A stretch of DNA of 64,000 nucleotides from Amia ocellicauda (taxonomy: Eukaryota; Chordata; Actinopteri; Amiiformes; Amiidae): positions 38,031,137 through 38,095,136 of the forward strand of contig NC_089858.1 in assembly GCF_036373705.1 (NCBI RefSeq), in the 5' to 3' direction. Positions 11,701 to 19,901 of the stretch are shown piece after piece. The notes beneath the pieces were generated by a model that saw only the letters and a list, made by a program, of their open reading frames with translations, was not told where the DNA came from and did not search any database. Position 1 is the first letter of the stretch; each line of letters begins with the position of its first letter. The translations under genes and the position numbers were made by a program.

Positions 11701-12435
11701 TCAAAATGGTTATTCAAAGTGGGAAGTCAGTCCCCGCCTCACCCTAGCTCCAGATGAGGTGTCCCAGTCCAGGACATGCAGAAGGCCAGTTCCTGCTTCC
11801 ACTAAATGTGTCTGCCTGAACTCCAAGGTCCTCTTGGCGCGAGTTTTCTTATGTAAATAGTCTCGGATCATGCTATTGGTGATTTGCACCTCATCTTCAA
11901 ATCCCACCAGCACCACCATGAAGTTGCTGTCATCCTGGTTTCCCGAGATGTAGGTTTGCACCTTCTTCCTGTCTGCATTGAATTCTTTTTTGACCTTTTG
12001 CAAAAGGTCCTTCCACTCCCTGCCTTTGGTGGCTGCCTGATTGGACCCATTGATGCGGATGGCCTTTTCCTTGACAATGTGCTTCAGGACCTCCACTGCT
12101 CTTGTGGGTACCTCCAGAGGGTTCCCGGTTAACACCAAGTGACCATCCCGACATTCCAAGGTAGTCGATATTCCCCTGGGGTCAAAGACCTCTGCCGAAA
12201 AAGCTTCCAGATCCAAACCCTTCAGGAAAGAGCGCTGGTATGCTGAAAGCTGTTCTTCGACAGTTACGCTAAAGCCCTGCTTGGAGGTGTGCCGCGGGAA
12301 AGATCCTGATGGTGCCTCAGGATGCTCCAAGAGAGAAATGCCATCTTTCTCCTGATTAATTTGGCTCAGCTCTCCTCCAAAAGCCTTCAGTAGCTCCTTA
12401 ATGCTTCCGCTGGTCTCTTTGGCAGGATAGAGCAT
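8554..12435 (-). CDS. Predicted interferon-type gene: PARP14-like KH repeats plus duplicated R2-like double zinc fingers
   Basis: Seven coding exons join in phase: 12435-11743, 11569-11335, 11110-10845, 10516-10378, 9954-9737, 9367-9253 and 8756-8554 (stop TAA). Together they give about 622 codons. Residues ~65-398 hold repeats of the form L-x-L-x-G-x-x-x-E/D-V-x-x-A-x-x-x-I, as in LVLTGNPLEVPTRAVEVL, VILVGTREDIQRAQELI, IQVTGRPSDVEKALTAI and VTIEGLPREVQKAQKRM. This is how the degenerate KH-like domains of PARP14, PARP10 and DTX3L look. After that come two copies of a linker plus double finger: C459/C464/H477/H482 with C490/C493/H505/C509, then C573/C576/H589/H594 with C602/C605/H617/C619. No macro, WWE or ADP-ribosyltransferase domain is present. 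A 5' noncoding exon and an ISRE promoter lie upstream. RNA or nucleic-acid binding in antiviral defence is an inference. The product might instead be a divergent member of a known PARP14/DTX3L-like family. Confidence 0.6.
9253..9367 (-). CDS. Linker exon copy 2 of the KH/zinc-finger gene
   Basis: A 115-base open exon with acceptor TTTTTACACAG and donor AGAG^GTGAGA, phase 0 in and phase 1 out. It encodes about 38 residues starting AGPRTAFPDINQLF. It carries no start codon, so a simple ORF scan misses it. Its start (A-x-P, then P-D-I) and its phases match the exon at 10378-10516, indicating tandem duplication of a linker + finger exon pair. Confidence 0.5.
9737..9954 (-). CDS. Zinc-finger exon copy 1 of the KH/zinc-finger gene
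   Basis: Acceptor TTTTCCTCACAG precedes 9954; donor GCTGCTG^GTGAGT follows 9737. It encodes FVCPEPGCSRSF, SQRGLSLH and a closing H (C-x4-C-x12-H-x4-H), then ATCPKCGKESTKSGITRHLP and YC (C-x2-C-x11-H-x3-C). The finger core SRSFDSQRGLSLH is identical to that of copy 2. The exon then continues WSSRLL to the donor. Confidence 0.65.
10378..10516 (-). CDS. Linker exon copy 1 of the KH/zinc-finger gene
   Basis: A 139-base open exon without a start codon. The acceptor ACTTATTTTGTAG precedes it and the donor CGGG^GTGAGT follows. It encodes about 46 residues starting AEPEGLIPDITDAS, rich in serine and threonine and probably disordered. It joins in phase to the last KH exon (phase 0) and to the first finger exon (phase 1). 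Confidence 0.55.
10845..11110 (-). CDS. KH-repeat exon of the KH/zinc-finger gene
   Basis: Acceptor TATGTGTTGCAG before 11110 and donor GCT^GTAAAT after 10845. It encodes two KH-like half-repeats: AGEIQVTGRPSDVEKALTAI and, after a helical segment, TVTIEGLPREVQKAQKRMEE. This is the strand-turn-helix pattern seen throughout the KH arrays of PARP14-type proteins. Such domains often lack the RNA-binding GXXG loop; I see none here. Confidence 0.6.
11335..11569 (-). CDS. KH-repeat exon of the KH/zinc-finger gene
   Basis: Acceptor CCTTCCTTTTCCAG before 11569; donor AATG^GTACTA after 11335. It encodes VIVQVVGPSKLEVILVGTRE, then DIQRAQELIKTCLKSLV, and a second element ending CHITLTIKNG. The exon enters in phase 0 from the large exon and leaves one base for the next. 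Confidence 0.6.
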
Positions 12436-12506
12436 GTTTAGGCTAGAGGACTGCAAGGATTGTTTTGGATTATGCAACTGCCTGTAGTTTTCTTCTATTG
12501 CCAGAC
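11743..12506 (-). CDS. Large KH-repeat exon of the KH/zinc-finger gene (start codon at 12435)
   Basis: A 764-base exon with acceptor TTTCTTGCTGCAAG and donor AGCTAGG^GTGAGG. When joined to the 5' exon ending at 12898, the frame has an in-frame stop upstream and no ATG before 12433-12435, so translation most likely starts at MLYPAKETSG. The exon carries an acidic, probably disordered N-terminus (residues 1-60) and two KH-like units. The first has LVLTGNPLEVPTRAVEVL and the second has MVVLVGFEDEVQITNSMI. Confidence 0.65.
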
Positions 12507-12571
12507 CTTGCAGCAAGAAACGTGTAGAGAATTATTAAAAACATAGAACAGGGATTTCACAAAGGTATTCA

Positions 12572-12625
<54 letters not shown>
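12572..12625. repeat. (TAA)n microsatellite
   Basis: About 18 uninterrupted TAA units in the first intron of the KH/zinc-finger gene. Confidence 0.95.
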
Positions 12626-12897
12626 TCAAGCAGTATGTTTCTTGCCTAGCCTTTGGATTTGAAAAGGCACAATTCAATTTAATTGTTTGTAATTGCTCCT
12701 GGCATATAACTTATGTGAAGAATGCTTTTTTTTTTACTTTTCTTCTTCCACCACTGAAAATCCGTTCAATGCACACACTCGCATACAAATCTATATACAC
12801 ATACAGATGTATAACACAGTATTTGGTTGTCAAAAATCGAAACAGTATACAAATGTAATCCCGGGTATTTACATGTCTATTGAAAAGTTTATCTTAC

Positions 12898-12970
12898 CGT
12901 GTGGTGAATTATGTGATGAATCAAAACGTCCTTATTGAAACGACTGTGAAGTGGACAATGGATAGGAAGG
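12898..12970 (-). other. Predicted 5' noncoding exon of the KH/zinc-finger gene
   Basis: The donor CACACG^GTAAGATA ends at 12898, and the TATA-like box at 12991-12999 predicts transcription start near 12970. The exon has no usable start in the frame of the next exon, so it would be 5' untranslated. Exact start unknown. Confidence 0.45.
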
Positions 12971-12990
12971 CATCTCTCTCCCCGCAGCGG

Positions 12991-13042
12991 AAATATATTT
13001 AACCTCAAAACGACAACAGCAGATCGTTTCAGTTTCGTTTCC
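12991..13042 (-). promoter_or_regulatory. ISRE plus TATA-like box
   Basis: On the - strand, 13042 down to 13026 reads GGAAACGAAACTGAAAC. This fits the interferon-stimulated response element (GAAANNGAAACT) with an extra GAAA unit, the layout bound by IRF and STAT1/STAT2/IRF9. About 30 bases further toward the gene is TTAAATATATTT at 12991-13002, a TATA-like box. Position and strand match the predicted first exon of the KH/zinc-finger gene. Interferon induction is inferred from the motif. Confidence 0.7.
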
Positions 13043-13389
13043 AGTATTTCGAGGCAGTAATAGGACGTCAAGAATGGGGAGGTAGAACATCCTATTACCA
13101 ACACAAAGCCTAAAAGATGTAGCAATAAAGTTACAAGTATACAAACAGCATTACATGTATCCAACTAAAGAAAAAATAAAGAGAAAGTCAATTAAGGAAA
13201 GTAACCTTTTAAGTTAAAAGGCCCTTTCCGAGCTTTTGATGTTCTGAACAGGGTTTCACTGTATACAATATATCACTTTTATTATATTAAACAGTAATTT
13301 TTAGACAAGCAATAACATATTTTCATATAAACTACTGATCGCTATTGAAGTGCATTATATGTTTAATTTGTACTAATACTACAATTTGC

Positions 13390-13390
<1 letters not shown>

Positions 13391-13425
<35 letters not shown>

Positions 13426-13432
13426 GAAATAC

Positions 13433-13491
<59 letters not shown>

Positions 13492-13497
13492 GAGGGC

Positions 13498-13542
<45 letters not shown>

Positions 13543-13600
13543 TACTATTCTAGTCATCTTTACTCTTAATAATAATAATAATTAGTAGTAGTAGTAAATG
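13391..13600. repeat. Compound (TAA)n / (TTA)n palindromic microsatellite
   Basis: TAA units at 13391-13424 are followed by TTA units at 13434-13491 and 13498-13540, then TAA at 13568-13582 and AGT units to about 13596. The arms are mutually complementary, so the block can form long hairpins. It lies between the two divergent genes. Confidence 0.95.
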
Positions 13601-13914
13601 CATAATGTTGTTCGAAATATCTACAGGGTAAACGACGGTATACATCTATTGCTCGTTAACTGGGCTTTGAACAGAAAAATGACTTTTTAATGTATTGAAC
13701 TGTAATGTGCTTTTTGCACTGCAGGGGGGTGTGGTGTAGTACATTCATTTGTGTTCACACTCTTCACTTGTGTCATTGTATTTAATATTACAAAACCAAC
13801 ACATACTAATTTCATGGCGCTTTCATTTATGTAAGTAAGCAGATTTAACCCCAGCTAACAACATTAATTGTAAAACATGACTATAAAAGTTGCATTACAG
13901 AACACACAGCGCCT

Positions 13915-13994
13915 AAAGGCACCTAAGCCGGACTTCATTTCCCGGCTGGCTTTGCACCCAAGACCGCGTTGCGAGGAGCATCACAGATCAGCTG
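13915..13994 (+). promoter_or_regulatory. Candidate promoter and 5' noncoding exon of cyb561a3
   Basis: A locally CpG-richer stretch contains GACTTCATTTCCCGG, like housekeeping promoters of vertebrates, and ends in a good donor, CAGCTG^GTGAGA. The first coding exon of cyb561a3 has an acceptor only 10 bases before its ATG, so an upstream noncoding exon is required. This is the best candidate seen. The implied intron is about 5.9 kb. Confidence 0.4.
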
Positions 13995-13999
13995 GTGAG

Positions 14000-14904
14000 A
14001 CGCGGGTAATGCAGTTTTAATCAGTTTTATCATTCTTTACCATACATTATTGTTTTTTGTTTTGTTTTTGTTTTTTAAGGAATCATTATCACACGGTTTG
14101 TATTATGAACTTCGGGTTGTTTGACAGTGGATGCATGAAATATTAAGAAAGTGTGAGTAGACATGTTTCATAACAAACGACAACAAAATAAAGAAATGTC
14201 GTTTTAAACTTATGAAACAACTCATTGCAACTCAATGACCTCTGTGACAGCGGGCGTCACATCGTAGACAACTGCCCACCGAGTCAGTGCAGCCTGTTTC
14301 TCTTTGACTTTTAATAGGCTACTATTTACAAAAAATACACGTGGCGTTTTATTGTAGGGCGAATTTGTTGCTGCTTATTTGTTTGTAGTAGTTTTATCGT
14401 GTCTCTATGTGACTCTGCGGTGAAACTTGATTTTTGTCACCCCTCTTTAGTCCTCGAAGTCTAGAACTTCAAACCTTAAAACAGTCCGTGTAGCACAGAT
14501 GGCCGCAGTGCAGATCTGCGCAGCTCCACCAATGGGATCGGTGGGATTGTGGAGATCTGCGCAGAACTGCGGACATCTGCGCTGCATGGACGCGACCTCT
14601 ATTTTATATCTGACTGGACGCAATGGATCAAGAAAAGTTTTCTTCGATTGTTCAGTTATATAACTCAGTCTCAAAAATCATGACTGCAGGATTTCCATGG
14701 CCTTATCCCTTTAAATCTAAGATTAGCTTAACATGTGGCCTGAACTAGTTCTAGTGTAGTTATTTCTCGGGTCAGCAACAACAAGGGCATGGTTGCTTCA
14801 TTGCAACTCTGTGTCAGAGCAGTTATGACTAATTGAGCATTATCATGTATCTTCTGACAAGTCCTAGCAACTACTTGTGACTTTAATCTGATCTTCATCT
14901 TACC
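14000..14904. other. Predicted intron sequence with a GC-rich imperfect inverted repeat
   Basis: No gene supported. At about 14504-14595, AGATCTGCGCAG occurs twice around a CCACC...GGTGG core, and a third CATCTGCGCTGC follows. This makes an imperfect hairpin unlike its AT-rich surroundings. Confidence 0.45.
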
Positions 14905-14906
14905 TA

Positions 14907-14984
14907 CAGCTCTGGAAACAATTAAGAGACCACTCCAAGTTTAGAAATCAATGGTAAATGGTCTCTTAATTTTTTCCAGAGCTG
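14907..14984. mobile_element. Tc1/mariner-type MITE, 78 bp
   Basis: The element starts CAGCTCTGGAAACAATTAAG and ends CTTAATTTTTTCCAGAGCTG, nearly perfect inverted repeats of about 30 bases with only a short spacer. It is flanked by TA dinucleotides at 14905-14906 and 14985-14986, as expected for Tc1/mariner insertion. No coding capacity. Confidence 0.85.
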
Positions 14985-14989
14985 TATAT

Positions 14990-16480
14990 GTTGCAATGGG
15001 TAATAAACACATCTAACATGTGTTACAAACTGGGGGACGCATATAACTATTGTATTACTCTTTCAAGACTACAGTATAGCTATCCTTTCGACCAGTTGAA
15101 CAAGCATGGTCAAGAAGATCCCTTGGGAATTCCTGGGAAGCATGTGAAACTTGCACAATAAAATAAATAAGATCAAAAGGGGAAATGCAAAGTTGCTTAA
15201 GCTACTCCCGACAGTCTATTTATTTTATGGCATTGTGTTCAGATGAGATAAAGCAGAAGTAAAATGTGTGCAAGCAAGTGGGAGTGAGCATTAATAACAC
15301 TGTGATAGCTCTCGCCACTATAAGGTGAGCTGACCATCACATTTCAGTGGGATCTGAGAAAGTAGATAGACGCAGCTGGTATTAAATGCTATACAGGTGA
15401 GGGCCGTGCTCTACTGTCCACACAAGTGCAGGTGGTTCCTCAGCAGCTAGACGTTCATCAGACCGCAGTAAAAGTGGGTTAAGCCGCTCTGGTTATTTAT
15501 GGCTGAGGTTTTGCATTGGGAAGGCTCTCGGTGAGTCACAATACAGTCTTTGTGATCCACGGCAGCCACATGACTTGGCACAATCCAGCCGGGCCCATTT
15601 TTTTATGAATCTGTTGGTTTTGATGCTCTTCTTCGACAATTAAATAAACAACATGATCCCATAATCGAACTTGAGCTTAAACATCCAAATTTATATGCAG
15701 TATGTGATGTCAGGTTTGATTTAGCCCAGACATGTGCATTCTTGCTCAGTAGATGTAATTTTAAACTCATGATAGAATTATGATATTGTGATAGAATGTA
15801 CACCCAGTAAATGAAGCCTTTTGTGTGTGCGCTTACATGACATTTACTAATTAAGTTAGGGATAATTTATTTCAACTCTAAGTCTTGTACAATCATGGGT
15901 AAACATTGAAAGGCTTTATAAATGGTATAATGAAAATGCAGCAAAATTGAGCTTTTATAGCTGAAACTAAACAATACAGGTTTGCAAGGTCAGGCTATAA
16001 TAGGTCTTAATCCTTCTATTCTTCTTTTTATTCTTTCCAGTTGCTTTGCCATTTAAGAATCTGTAATTATATGTGACTTTGTGGAAATAGTCATATCAAG
16101 TAAACAGGATACAGGATTTGCCTTGGGGAAGGTCGTGACAGTGATACAGGTTTTATAAGCGGGCGGAAAAAAATAAAATCTAAATCACTCAAGTTATCAA
16201 ACACTTGTGTAACAGAGAAGCATAGCTGGCACACAAGTCCCTCGAGTCAATTACTTGAGATTGATAGTGCACTCGAGATCATGAATTTGTATACTTTTTA
16301 TGCTCCTCGAATGCTGCTTAAGCCCCCCCCCCAGTTACATAGGACACAGCTGTGTGAGAGAATGAGGAAGCAGTCTCAAATTTCAGTTCCAGTCACCTGC
16401 CTCTCTCTGCGCTGGTGGGTTGTTATGGTGTGACAAATAGTCACTCACTCTCTCTAGCCCTAAAATAGAGGGGAAACTTC
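14990..16480. other. Predicted cyb561a3 intron, no gene seen
   Basis: It contains the second copy of the dispersed block shared with 7270-7330 (at 15211-15275) and a run of nine or more C near 16323. No open frame with recognisable product. Confidence 0.45.
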
Positions 16481-16486
16481 AGAGAG

Positions 16487-16810
16487 GTGGGTGGGGGTGG
16501 GGGGTGGGGGGGGGGGCGAAGTGAGGAAAGGTGGAGGGGAGGCAGTGACTGAAGAGAGAGAGAGATGTCAGGCGAGCTGAAAAAAGTAAAGTGAAAGAGA
16601 GAAGTAAGTGAACACAAAAGAGGAAGGCTGCACCAGAGGGGTGGATGAATGGAAACAAGAAGCAAGACTCAAAAGGAGTGTAGTTAAGAGACGGAGAGAA
16701 AGAGTGAAATAGGGTCGAGTCTGATAAGAGATACAACTATATGTATTGGAAGGTCTTGGGAAGAGAGAACAGAAGAGGCACACAGAGGCAGAGTCCCTGC
16801 AGTGTGGACA
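16487..16810 (+). other. G-run followed by a long purine-rich tract
   Basis: GGTGGGTGGGGGTGGGGGG and more G-runs at 16487-16517 fit a G-quadruplex pattern. The next ~290 bases are strongly purine-rich on the + strand (GA, GGA and GAAA units). The overlapping - strand open frames are serine/leucine/proline-rich artefacts of this bias. Confidence 0.7.
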
Positions 16811-17827
16811 TAAAGAAACGGAGTGAGTGAACTGCAGGATTTTAAAAGTGTACTAAAAGTGGTAGTCTGTGAGCAGTACATTTGCTTGTTGAGGGACTTT
16901 CCCTTGCCTACTGTCTTTTGTTTTTATATTCGATTTGGCTCTGTACAATATTTATTCTTTTAGGGTTTCTTTTAAGGATTATGTGACAAAATATTCTGTT
17001 GTCATTTTACAGCAATCATGATATTACTGTTTGTTTTCAATTCTGGGCTTAAATTCTGCTATTCTAATTGTCAGAAATCAGGATACTGTTTCTCAATGGC
17101 AAGAACAAATAGCTACTTTTCACTAGTACATAATACTACAGTAGTTGATGTTACTCTTAATTGTAGTTGAATAACTAGAGCATAATATATCACTGTGTCC
17201 GGTTATAACGCTGCTGTAATATAACTGATCTGAACACAAATAATAATTATGATTTATTATTAACTGGGCAATCTCTGAAGCTTTTCCTATAAGAACACTC
17301 TATCCAGGGAAAGCTGTGTAACTGCTCAGTCTGGGTGCTGATTATTATAGCTGCTGCAGATCCTTTGCAGTGAAACGAAAAGTATTCACTTCAACGTGCC
17401 ACACAGAAAACCAGAGTCAAATGTCTCTGTTGTGAATCATCAACTCCACCAGGTCACTCAGTTTTGCTGCCCTTAGATCTGACACTTTCTCCAGCCAGTT
17501 CTGAGACGATGATGATATTACTAGCATTGCGCCTGGTTTGATGATAGCAGCTTACAGAAGCGATCCTTGCAGTGATAAAATCTTGCTTCGTAAGCATTCT
17601 GTGTTTGTACTCGTGTTCGTTTTAAGCAGTCAGGTCCTCTGACGTACTTGCAATGCCGTCCAGTGCACAATTTTAAAAATCTTCACAGCACTAAATGTTC
17701 ATTGATTAGTTGTTTTTCCTCATTGTACTAGATTCTTTAGCCATTGCTTGTTCCTGATTCAGAGAGATGCCTAAAGGTTAGTCCACATAATTAATGTATA
17801 TCAGAATGAATGCACCACAGTGAAGCA

Positions 17828-18821
17828 CCTCCGTGAAGTAGATTACTTATTCCTTAGGCCTATTCCTTATTTTTCAAAAATAAGTAATGGTTCCTTATTC
17901 CTTATTTTTATTAAAATATGTAATGATTTCTCAAAATAAGTAATTTTTAAATATTACATTTTTTCACTGTTTCTTGATAAATTAATAATGGATAAGGTAA
18001 GTGTACCTATTAAGCCCACCAAAATCTAAGTTGAGACATTTTAAAGACATAATTCACTGGTTTCTGGAAGAGAAGTGATGAGAAAATGAAAGATGAATCC
18101 CTCATGTGAAGCTATTTTACGTCACTTTTATATTTTCAAAATAATTAAATAAAGATATATTATTAAAAATGTGAAAAGTTCTGACTGAGCATAATGGGTA
18201 CGTGATTTACCATTTAAGCCCATGTATGCTCCAAATAAGCCCACTACATGAGTTTTGTCAATTCATCTATTTTAATACAGAGTAACAGTTACAAAAAGGG
18301 GCAGGGGTCTATGACAATGCAGAAAGCACAAAAACGTTGAAAACCAGGCAAACTGAAAAAGTAACCAACAAGGAAATTTAAAAATAAGTAACCGTTACTT
18401 AGGCTATATTTCGAAAACCGGGAAACGGAAATAAGGAATAAATAACCATTACATATTTTTACAAATCAGAATTAAGGAATGAGCCCATTCCTTTTTTTGG
18501 AAACTGGTTCAAAAATTTTGTTGAAAATCTGAAAACAAGAATACGAAATAAGTATCCATTATTTATGAAATAAGGAATAAGGAATGAGTAACCATTACTT
18601 ATTTTTCAAGAACCCCAAATCAGATATAAAAAATAAGTAGGCCTAAAAATTACTTATTTGGCAGAAAAATTGACAATAATAACAAGAAATAAGTATCCAT
18701 TATTAATTTATTGAGAAACAGTGGAAAATAAATATTTAATCATTACTTATTTTTAAGGAACCATTACTTATTTTTTGAAAAATAAGGAATAAGGAAAACT
18801 GAATCAACTTCACAGAGGTTT
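17828..18821. mobile_element. AT-rich element with long inverted arms (~1 kb)
   Basis: The left arm begins CCTCCGTGAAGTAGATTACT and runs to TTAATAATGGATA near 17993. The right arm, read in reverse complement from 18818, begins CCTCTGTGAAGTTGATT and ends in the same TTAATAATGGATA, at about 18690. Both arms contain CCTTATTTTTCAAAAA, AAGTAATGGTTCCTTA and a CACTGTTTCT block. The middle has many more AATAAGTAA/TTACTTATT units in both orientations and AAGCCCA repeats. GTGAAGC lies just outside each end and may be a target duplication, although the exact ends are uncertain. No transposase is visible. It is a non-autonomous foldback or MITE-like element of unassigned family. Confidence 0.7.
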
Positions 18822-18829
18822 GTGAAGCT

Positions 18830-19891
18830 GGCTGTGCTGCACTTTCCAAAGGAAGATCTCTGATGCTCTCTGTTGGAAGTAAATGGAATTGAGTCTTGAG
18901 TAATCTGCAGTAGCTTTGTACTGCAAGCAGGTTTTTTAAAATATTTGCATTTTATTTTTCTCGTGCCAAGTCAGCAAAAGCTCTTAATCCAGTGTTTACC
19001 ATACCACGTAGATGTTCATTAATGTTGAAACTAGTCTTTTGCTGACCACTCTTATACAAGTCCAGTGATTAGCTGATTCATATTCCCTTTCCAGCAATTG
19101 AATGTGTGACATCAGTCGTCCTGTTTGTGTGTGAGTGTGTAGAAGATCTCCACATGAATGGCTTTGGGAAAGACGACATTGAACTCTATAAATCTCAAGT
19201 CAGATTTACTTCCTTTCTTTCAAGGGAATTTATTATTTACCGGTCTGCTTCTGTGCATTGTGTCCTCCGATTGCCCCTCAATGGCATGGCCCAGTAGTGA
19301 CATCTTAAAGGGATACTTAAGTATTTGGGCATTTTAGCCTGATGTCTTACCCACTCAAAGCCATACAAATCCATGGAATCTTTTTGTGCGCCCAGTTTGA
19401 AGGAATTTAAATGTATCATTTTGTTAGCTGAGCACAATTGCTGGAAGCAAATTGTCCCAAAATGCTGACTCTCAAAAGTGGCTAATAGACCTTTTAAATA
19501 CTCAAACTTGGCCATTTGTCATTTGTACTATAGTAAATCGTTCAATACACTTGTTAATTTACTGGTAATCGTAAGACATTCATTTCCTCATACATCCTTA
19601 TTTACGGACTACTTTCGGATCTGACTGCGCTCAGAAAACGTATACTTGTGCCGACCTCATCACAGCTGATGAAATGCATAGTTCGGCGCGAGAGTTCTGA
19701 AAGAAAAATGTTTAAATATATTCATCAAAATACTTTTGATTTTGTATATACTTATGGAGAATACTTAATGTACAAATGTGTTATCCACCCAGCTAAGTTT
19801 CCCTTTAAGACCATGACCCAAGTCTCACATGGCTGCCTGTGCGAAACCCCCTAACGTAAACACCCTGTCTCTATCTTTTTCTCCCACCCAG
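18830..19891. other. Predicted cyb561a3 intron, possible dispersed repeat
   Basis: The block at 19240-19520, containing TTAAAGGGATACTTAAGTAT, looks like a dispersed fish repeat. Its - strand open frame has no recognisable domain. Confidence 0.35.
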
Positions 19892-19901
19892 GTGCTCCAG
19901 T

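Noticed and set aside
12889-13164. A 91-codon - strand frame possibly forming the coding start of the KH/zinc-finger gene
   Set aside because: Its frame runs through the ISRE and TATA-like box and does not join in frame to the next exon, so promoter and 5' UTR fit better.
13345-13569. Long tyrosine- and isoleucine-rich open frames on both strands
   Set aside because: They are translations of the (TAA)n/(TTA)n microsatellite and have no complexity beyond the repeat.
16441-16881. Overlapping serine/leucine/proline-rich - strand frames
   Set aside because: They arise from the purine-rich tract, which has few stop codons on the opposite strand; no domain or splice context.
19237-19515. A 92-codon - strand frame
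   Set aside because: No recognisable domain, and the DNA looks like a dispersed repeat inside an intron.
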